From CAJJBL01 sp964519035 (GTDB lineage: Bacteria > Pseudomonadota > Alphaproteobacteria > Puniceispirillales > Marisalimonadaceae): DNA of 10,439 nucleotides. Location of the stretch: positions 1-10,439 of the forward strand of contig CAZFKZ010000051.1 in the NCBI GenBank assembly GCA_964519035.1. The letters run 5' to 3'. Below are positions 6,941 to 10,439 of this stretch, in pieces (within the stretch, counting starts at the first letter, position 1; every line of letters begins with the position of its first letter). The notes beneath the pieces were generated by a model. That model was not told the DNA's origin and did no database searches. It saw nothing but the letters and a program-made list of their open reading frames with translations. The translations under genes were made by a program, and so were the position numbers.

Positions 6941-7063
6941 TTATAATCTTACGTTTGTACTCGACATAACGCTTGCAGTATCCATTCCAGTACTCATTAA
7001 AATATAATAAGCACCCACTCCTACTAAAAGTCCAAACACACTACTTATCATTACCATTTTCAT
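6941..7063 (-). CDS. small single-helix membrane protein, 40 residues
   Basis: An unusually well-marked short gene. GGGGAG (7070-7075) lies six bases before ATG 7063, and the frame ends in TAA at 6941-6943, four bases before the protease ATG. The product starts MKMVMISSVFGLLVGVGAYY; residues 4-23 make one membrane helix with small residues G11, G15, G17 and A18 spaced for helix packing. A polar, Met/Ser/Thr-rich tail (24-40) follows. It fills the gap between the WD40-cytochrome c gene (17 bases upstream) and the protease almost exactly. I do not recognise a family. It could be a small subunit of the respiratory complex, a membrane tether for the protease or cytochrome, or an assembly factor. 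The start at the third residue (a second ATG) is possible, but the first ATG is better spaced from the ribosome site. Confidence 0.72.
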   Translation of the reverse strand: MKMVMISSVFGLLVGVGAYYILMSTGMDTASVMSSTNVRL

Positions 7064-7080
7064 TTTTATCTCCCCTTTAC

Positions 7081-8430
7081 TTAATTAGTTACTTGTTTCA
7101 AAAAATTTATAAGATCTTTTCTGTCTTCATATCTTTTCATTTTCTGTATTGGCATTTTTGTCCCTGGAGTAACTTTATCAGGGCCTTCGTCAAATAATTG
7201 ATTTATTGTTTTCTCGTTCCAAACAATATCAGCATTTAATAAGGCATTTGAATATTTATATCCTTTTAATGTACCTGCTTTTCTTCCAAAGACCTTATAT
7301 AAAGTTGGCCCAGCTCTTTTTCTTCCATTTCCAGTTAAAGTATGACAAACACTACATTTTCTAGCAAATTGTTTTTCTCCATTACTTACTTTTATTTTTG
7401 GGTCAAATCGTCTAGATGGGCCTGGTCTATCTAATATATCTGGAGGAAAATCATATATCTCCCATCTTGTTAAGAAATCATCTAATCCTGCAACTATTAA
7501 AGATGAATCTTTTGGAAATAATATATTATCCCAAATAGGTCCATTTACAGCATTAAAATCTCTCACCAAAGCCCAATTATTAGTATCTAATATAATCATT
7601 CTTCCTTTAGCATTGCCAAAGCTAATTAACCCCTTCTCTTTTAAATAATACATAGATAAAATTGGTGTTCTATCTTCTCCCAATTTAAGTATTAATTTAT
7701 CCTCATCCATCTTAACTATTTTGATTTGTCCGTCTGTGGATCCATATGCAATAAAGTTTTTTTCTTTGTTTACTTCAAATACAGAAATGCCCCAGCCATT
7801 TTTAACAAGTGGTCTAATATAGTCTCCATCTTTAAGATTCCATAATTTTATTTCCCCATCATATCCTGAACTATATATTTGAGCATCATTTTTCGATAAA
7901 TTAACAGAATAGACAGGTCCTCTATGTCCTCTCATGAATCTTATATTCTTTCTTGTTTTTACATTCCAAACACCAATGCTTCCATCCCAACTAGCTGATA
8001 TTAAATATTTACCATCTTTTGAAAATTTTATATCAACTACTTTACCTCTGTGTTTACCAAGAACAATTGGTTCTATTTCATTATTTTTTTTTATTGGATA
8101 TTTCAATTTCCAAAGTAAAATTTGATTATCATCACCTCCGGATGCCAAAAGATTTTCTGAAGGTGAAAACTTTACTGTATTAACAGCAGCATCATGTCCA
8201 ATTAAAGTTATTCTTTCTTCAATAGGATCTAAACTCCATATTACTACTGAGTAGTCAAAACTTGCACTAGCCATATATTGATTATCTTTTGATACCGCTA
8301 AACCTTTAACGGGGCCTCCATGAGCTAGCAATTTTTCTATAGCATTCACATTCATACTACTAAAAAGTAAAGGCACTAAGATTAAAATTATATTCCTAAT
8401 GCCTTTAATATATTTAAAGCTAAAAATCAT
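7081..8430 (-). CDS. periplasmic WD40-repeat beta-propeller fused to C-terminal class I cytochrome c
   Basis: 449 residues. The N-terminus has a Sec signal (hydrophobic 11-25, likely cut after NVNA at 30). Residues 31-330 are WD40 repeats: clear units end in VVIWSL (62-67), ILLWKL (104-109), IGVWNV (152-157) and IKLWNL (194-199), each with a GH/H start and a structural Asp (for example FDYS, DDNQ, WDGS, YDGE). Later, more diverged units follow at about 210-330, which together fit a seven-bladed propeller. A linker (PPDILDRPGPSRRFDP) leads to a cytochrome c domain at 350-448: heme site C359-S-V-C362-H363, GRKRAGPTLYKVFGRKAG, and probable axial M426 in TKMP. The heme must be attached outside the cytoplasm. 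Lying 24 bases after fdhC, it is a likely electron acceptor or docking protein for the formate dehydrogenase. Its start has only a weak ribosome site, so coupling to fdhC is likely. Confidence 0.9.
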   Translation of the reverse strand: MIFSFKYIKGIRNIILILVPLLFSSMNVNAIEKLLAHGGPVKGLAVSKDNQYMASASFDYSVVIWSLDPIEERITLIGHDAAVNTVKFSPSENLLASGGDDNQILLWKLKYPIKKNNEIEPIVLGKHRGKVVDIKFSKDGKYLISASWDGSIGVWNVKTRKNIRFMRGHRGPVYSVNLSKNDAQIYSSGYDGEIKLWNLKDGDYIRPLVKNGWGISVFEVNKEKNFIAYGSTDGQIKIVKMDEDKLILKLGEDRTPILSMYYLKEKGLISFGNAKGRMIILDTNNWALVRDFNAVNGPIWDNILFPKDSSLIVAGLDDFLTRWEIYDFPPDILDRPGPSRRFDPKIKVSNGEKQFARKCSVCHTLTGNGRKRAGPTLYKVFGRKAGTLKGYKYSNALLNADIVWNEKTINQLFDEGPDKVTPGTKMPIQKMKRYEDRKDLINFLKQVTN

Positions 8431-8454
8431 TATGCTTTTTACTTTGTTGAATTT

Positions 8455-9516
8455 CTACTCGGCTGGTAAAGGTTTCTTTTTTTGTTTTTCATCTTCTTCC
8501 TTAACCCACAAGTTATGATGTTCCTTTGCCCAATTTCGGTCAACTTTACCGCTATTCATAGCATCAAGCGCACCTTCCATACCAACAGAACCAATATAAA
8601 TATGTGCAATAATCATTATCATAAGGCCTAATGATACAATTCCATGCCAAAGTTGATTATACTGTTGTTCTTGCATTGCAGTTAAGTCAGTTGGCAATCC
8701 CAATCCTAGCATATTCAACATAGCAAATGTTTCTGAAAACATAGTTGTTTGAAATGGAAACATGAGGGCAATGCCTGACATACTTACTGACAAACCTCCA
8801 ATCATTGTAATCCAAAAAATCATTTTTTGACCGGCGTTAAATTTTTTAGCAGGAGGATGCATTCCAGCTTTAAAAATCCCACCTCCCTTTTTCAACCAGT
8901 CCCAATCTAATTTGGAAGGAATGTTATGTCTAACCCACAATATAAAAGCTAATGCTAGCCCAAGCATAAAACCAAAAGCCAAATAATTATGTATATATTT
9001 TCCTACAACTGTAATTGAACTAAAAAATTCAGGTCCCAATATTGGTAGTAAAACATATCTTCCATAAAGCATATTTAAACCAGTAAAAGCCAGAAGCACA
9101 AATGAGCCCGCCATTAACCAATGAGCAAACCTATCTAAAGTAGCAAACCTTAAAATAGTTTTACCTGTAAGACCTGATTCAACTTTTATTTTTCCTCTAT
9201 ATAGATAGAAAAGAACTAGTAGTCCTATTATTCCAGCTAAACCAATCCCTCCATATACAGAGACTGGACCATTCCTCAATGCTCTCCAATTATCTCCTTC
9301 AGATTGGATCATTACGGCTGACAACTCGTCTTTCATTTGAGTTGTTCCAGCACTTCCATTACGAATATATCGCCACAAATCCGCATCTGATTTTAAGCCT
9401 AGCGCTTTACCTGGAACTTCTCCTTTGGATTGTGCAAAGGATACATTTATATTTGGCATTATTGCTATATTTATAATAAATACCATCATTATTGTAGCTA
9501 GTATTTTTTTAAGCAT
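8455..9516 (-). CDS. fdhC: formate dehydrogenase gamma subunit, cytochrome b556 type
   Basis: 353 residues. It is the membrane anchor that takes electrons from the iron-sulfur subunit through two b hemes to quinone. A signal peptide (hydrophobic 5-25, likely cut after VSFA at 28) precedes a periplasmic segment (29-85), a feature of the longer FdhC/FdoI-like proteins. Five hydrophobic helices follow in all: about 87-106, 131-150, 175-194, 233-254 and 293-312. Likely heme ligands or conserved histidines are H132 (RFAHW), H176 (KYIHNY), H291 (LWHG) and H305 (IAHIY). The tail has the family's GMEGALDAMNSGKVDRNWAK stretch (312-331), a KEHH motif and a Lys/Glu-rich end. Translation starts behind a perfect AGGAGG (9525-9530), eight bases before the ATG, the strongest ribosome site seen here. 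It is 29 bases after the lipoprotein gene and 24 before the WD40-cytochrome c gene. Confidence 0.95.
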   Translation of the reverse strand: MLKKILATIMMVFIINIAIMPNINVSFAQSKGEVPGKALGLKSDADLWRYIRNGSAGTTQMKDELSAVMIQSEGDNWRALRNGPVSVYGGIGLAGIIGLLVLFYLYRGKIKVESGLTGKTILRFATLDRFAHWLMAGSFVLLAFTGLNMLYGRYVLLPILGPEFFSSITVVGKYIHNYLAFGFMLGLALAFILWVRHNIPSKLDWDWLKKGGGIFKAGMHPPAKKFNAGQKMIFWITMIGGLSVSMSGIALMFPFQTTMFSETFAMLNMLGLGLPTDLTAMQEQQYNQLWHGIVSLGLMIMIIAHIYIGSVGMEGALDAMNSGKVDRNWAKEHHNLWVKEEDEKQKKKPLPAE

Positions 9517-9545
9517 TTTAGTTTCCTCCTAACAAAATTGAAAGA

Positions 9546-9746
9546 TTAGTTACTTCTTTGTCTAGATGTATGCATTCTTAATTTTGCTATTTGTTGATCA
9601 GTAAGTGCCGTATCTTTTTTTCCAAGATACGTTCCTTTTTCATAATTTAACACTCGATCTTGTTCATCATCTCTACATGAACTTAAAGAAAGTGAACCCA
9701 CTAAAAATATAATAATTAATAGTGATTTATAAAATTTTAATACCAT
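9546..9746 (-). CDS. small lipoprotein encoded between formate dehydrogenase beta and gamma subunits
   Basis: 66 residues from the ATG at 9746. A hydrophobic segment (8-22) leads to a lipobox LSSC with the lipidated cysteine at C24, followed by a charged mature part (RDDEQDRV) with YEKGTYLGKKD and a C-terminal Gln/Arg-rich end. The mature protein is only 43 residues, so it would be a small surface or periplasm-facing peptide tethered by lipid. A GTG two codons upstream (9752) would add Met-Lys, but the GGGGTGA ribosome-site-like run overlaps that GTG and fits the ATG, which I chose. The small protein sits between fdhB and fdhC, where no fixed subunit of the complex is known to me. I recall similar short lipoproteins with a YEKGTYLG-like motif beside formate dehydrogenase genes in other alphaproteobacteria, but could not check this. 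Confidence 0.8.
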   Translation of the reverse strand: MVLKFYKSLLIIIFLVGSLSLSSCRDDEQDRVLNYEKGTYLGKKDTALTDQQIAKLRMHTSRQRSN

Positions 9747-9748
9747 TT

Positions 9749-9755
9749 TCACCCC
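9749..9755 (-). promoter_or_regulatory. Shine-Dalgarno that decides the lipoprotein start
   Basis: On the minus strand GGGGTGA is followed by two A bases and the ATG at 9746. It matches the 16S-complementary GAGGTGA with one change. It overlaps the alternative GTG at 9752, so the ATG is the better start. Confidence 0.5.
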
Positions 9756-9782
9756 AATTTTATCTAAATATCTTAAGAATCA

Positions 9783-9816
9783 AAAAAAGGCGGAAACTTT
9801 TGCTTCCGCCTTTTTT
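9783..9816 (-). terminator. intrinsic (rho-independent) terminator between fdhB and the lipoprotein gene
   Basis: Read on the minus strand, GGCGGAAGC and GTTTCCGCC form a nine-pair stem (one G-U) closed by an AAAA tetraloop, followed by a T-run of seven. A run of six A precedes the stem and can extend it by pairing with the T-run. On the plus strand the stem is seven pairs with an eight-base loop, so minus-strand termination is favoured. It starts 10 bases after the fdhB stop and ends about 36 bases before the lipoprotein ATG. Confidence 0.9.
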
Positions 9817-9825
9817 AATGCTTTT

Positions 9826-10416
9826 TTAGCCTTTTAATTGGTATGCAGTTCCCCATCCCCAAGCTCCAGAGCCAAAGCCACGTGCCACAACTCTTTCTCT
9901 AAAGATATTAGCAACTTCATCACCGTCACCTGCTAATAGAGCTTTTGTAGAACACATTTCTGCACAAGCTGGTAATTTACCTTCTGCTAATCTATTCTTA
10001 CCGTACTTTTGGAATTCAGAACTAGACATATCTTCTTCTGGACCGCCTGCACAGAATGTACATTTATCCATTTTCCCTCTTGAGCCATAATTTCCAGCTT
10101 GTGGATATTGAGGAGCTCCAAAAGGACATGCATAGAAGCAGTATCCACAACCTATACAAAGGTCTTTTGAGTGAAGAACTACACCTTGTTCAGTCTGGTA
10201 AAAACAGTCAACTGGACAAACAGCCATGCATGGTGCATCAGAACAATGCATACACGCTACTGAAATTGACCTTTCACCAGGCTTACCGTCCTGAATTGTG
10301 ACAACTCTTCTTCTATTTATTCCCCATGGAACTTCATGCTCATTTTTGCATGCCGTTACACAAGCGTTACACTCTATACATCTCTCTGCGTCGCATAAGA
10401 ATTTCATTCGTGCCAT
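9826..10416 (-). CDS. fdhB: formate dehydrogenase beta subunit, four-cluster ferredoxin-type iron-sulfur protein
   Basis: 196 residues. It carries electrons from the molybdenum-containing alpha subunit to the cytochrome b subunit. Four cysteine groups, one for each [4Fe-4S] cluster, are seen: C13/C16/C19/C23 (CIECNACVTAC), C55/C58/C63/C67, C87/C90/C93/C97 (CIGCGYCFYAC) and C119/C122/C151/C155. CP pairs follow C67 and C97, and the PFGAPQYP segment is typical. E. coli FdnH/FdoH have a C-terminal membrane helix; this protein ends after LKG with no such helix and lacks a signal peptide, so it would be exported, if at all, with a Tat-carrying alpha subunit. The start follows GGGAGG eight bases before the ATG. 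An in-frame CTT-GCT-TAA upstream at 10429-10431 looks like the end of a preceding gene, expected to be fdhA. Confidence 0.95.
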   Translation of the reverse strand: MARMKFLCDAERCIECNACVTACKNEHEVPWGINRRRVVTIQDGKPGERSISVACMHCSDAPCMAVCPVDCFYQTEQGVVLHSKDLCIGCGYCFYACPFGAPQYPQAGNYGSRGKMDKCTFCAGGPEEDMSSSEFQKYGKNRLAEGKLPACAEMCSTKALLAGDGDEVANIFRERVVARGFGSGAWGWGTAYQLKG

Positions 10417-10428
10417 TTTAAGCCTCCC

Positions 10429-10439
10429 TTAAGCAAGTT
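10429..10439 (-). CDS. possible 3' end of an upstream gene, expected catalytic formate dehydrogenase subunit
   Basis: Only 11 bases are in the window: a frame ending Leu-Ala-stop with TAA at 10429-10431, overlapping the AAGGGAGG ribosome site of fdhB. An alpha subunit gene directly before fdhB is the usual order, but the few bases cannot identify it. Confidence 0.3.

Noticed and set aside
6973..7197. 74-residue plus-strand frame
   Set aside because: It is antisense to the 40-residue membrane gene and to the cytochrome c end of the WD40 protein, both better supported.
9753..9790. promoter for the lipoprotein-fdhC unit after the terminator
   Set aside because: TTGATT and TAAAAT occur but with a 15-base spacer, and the start would fall inside the ribosome site; too weak to call.
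10056..10301. 81-residue plus-strand frame
   Set aside because: It runs opposite to the cysteine-rich core of fdhB and has no independent support.

Overview
The window is low-GC (by eye, roughly a third G+C or less), densely packed Gram-negative DNA, with every intergenic gap under 80 bases. Most genes serve one job: building and supporting a molybdenum-dependent, membrane-linked formate dehydrogenase. The FdhB/FdhC type, a c-type cytochrome with a Sec signal, a lipoprotein and an FdhD-MobA/MobB set together suggest an alphaproteobacterium, perhaps a streamlined marine one. That assignment is inference from gene content and base composition only.

Right part, minus strand (10439 to 4961): probably the last codons of an upstream gene (expected to be the catalytic subunit fdhA), then fdhB (four [4Fe-4S] clusters), a strong intrinsic terminator, a small lipoprotein, fdhC (cytochrome b gamma subunit), a periplasmic WD40 beta-propeller fused to a cytochrome c domain, a 40-residue one-helix membrane protein, an HtrA-like serine protease without a PDZ domain, and moeA. 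These genes are 4 to 30 bases apart except at the terminator.

Middle, plus strand (1854 to 4957): a ModE-like winged-helix regulator lacking molybdate-binding domains, fdhD, a mobA-mobB fusion with a TTG start, and a 2-oxoglutarate/Fe(II) oxygenase-like protein. This unit converges on moeA with only 3 bases between stop codons.

Left part, minus strand (1794 to 1): a regulator joining an excisionase-type helix-turn-helix to a periplasmic-binding-protein-like sensor, transcribed divergently from the ModE-like gene across 59 bases; then a 34-residue one-helix membrane protein; then a truncated enolase-superfamily acid-sugar dehydratase-like gene running off the edge.

Working model (inference): FdhD supplies sulfur to the cofactor, MoeA inserts molybdate, MobA attaches the nucleotide, and the FdhA-FdhB-FdhC complex oxidises formate and passes electrons through FdhC to quinone or to the WD40-cytochrome c. 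The two regulators tune this to oxyanion or cofactor supply. The lipoprotein, the 40-residue protein and the protease are candidate unassigned accessory parts. I saw no RNA genes, insertion sequences, CRISPR arrays or long repeats.
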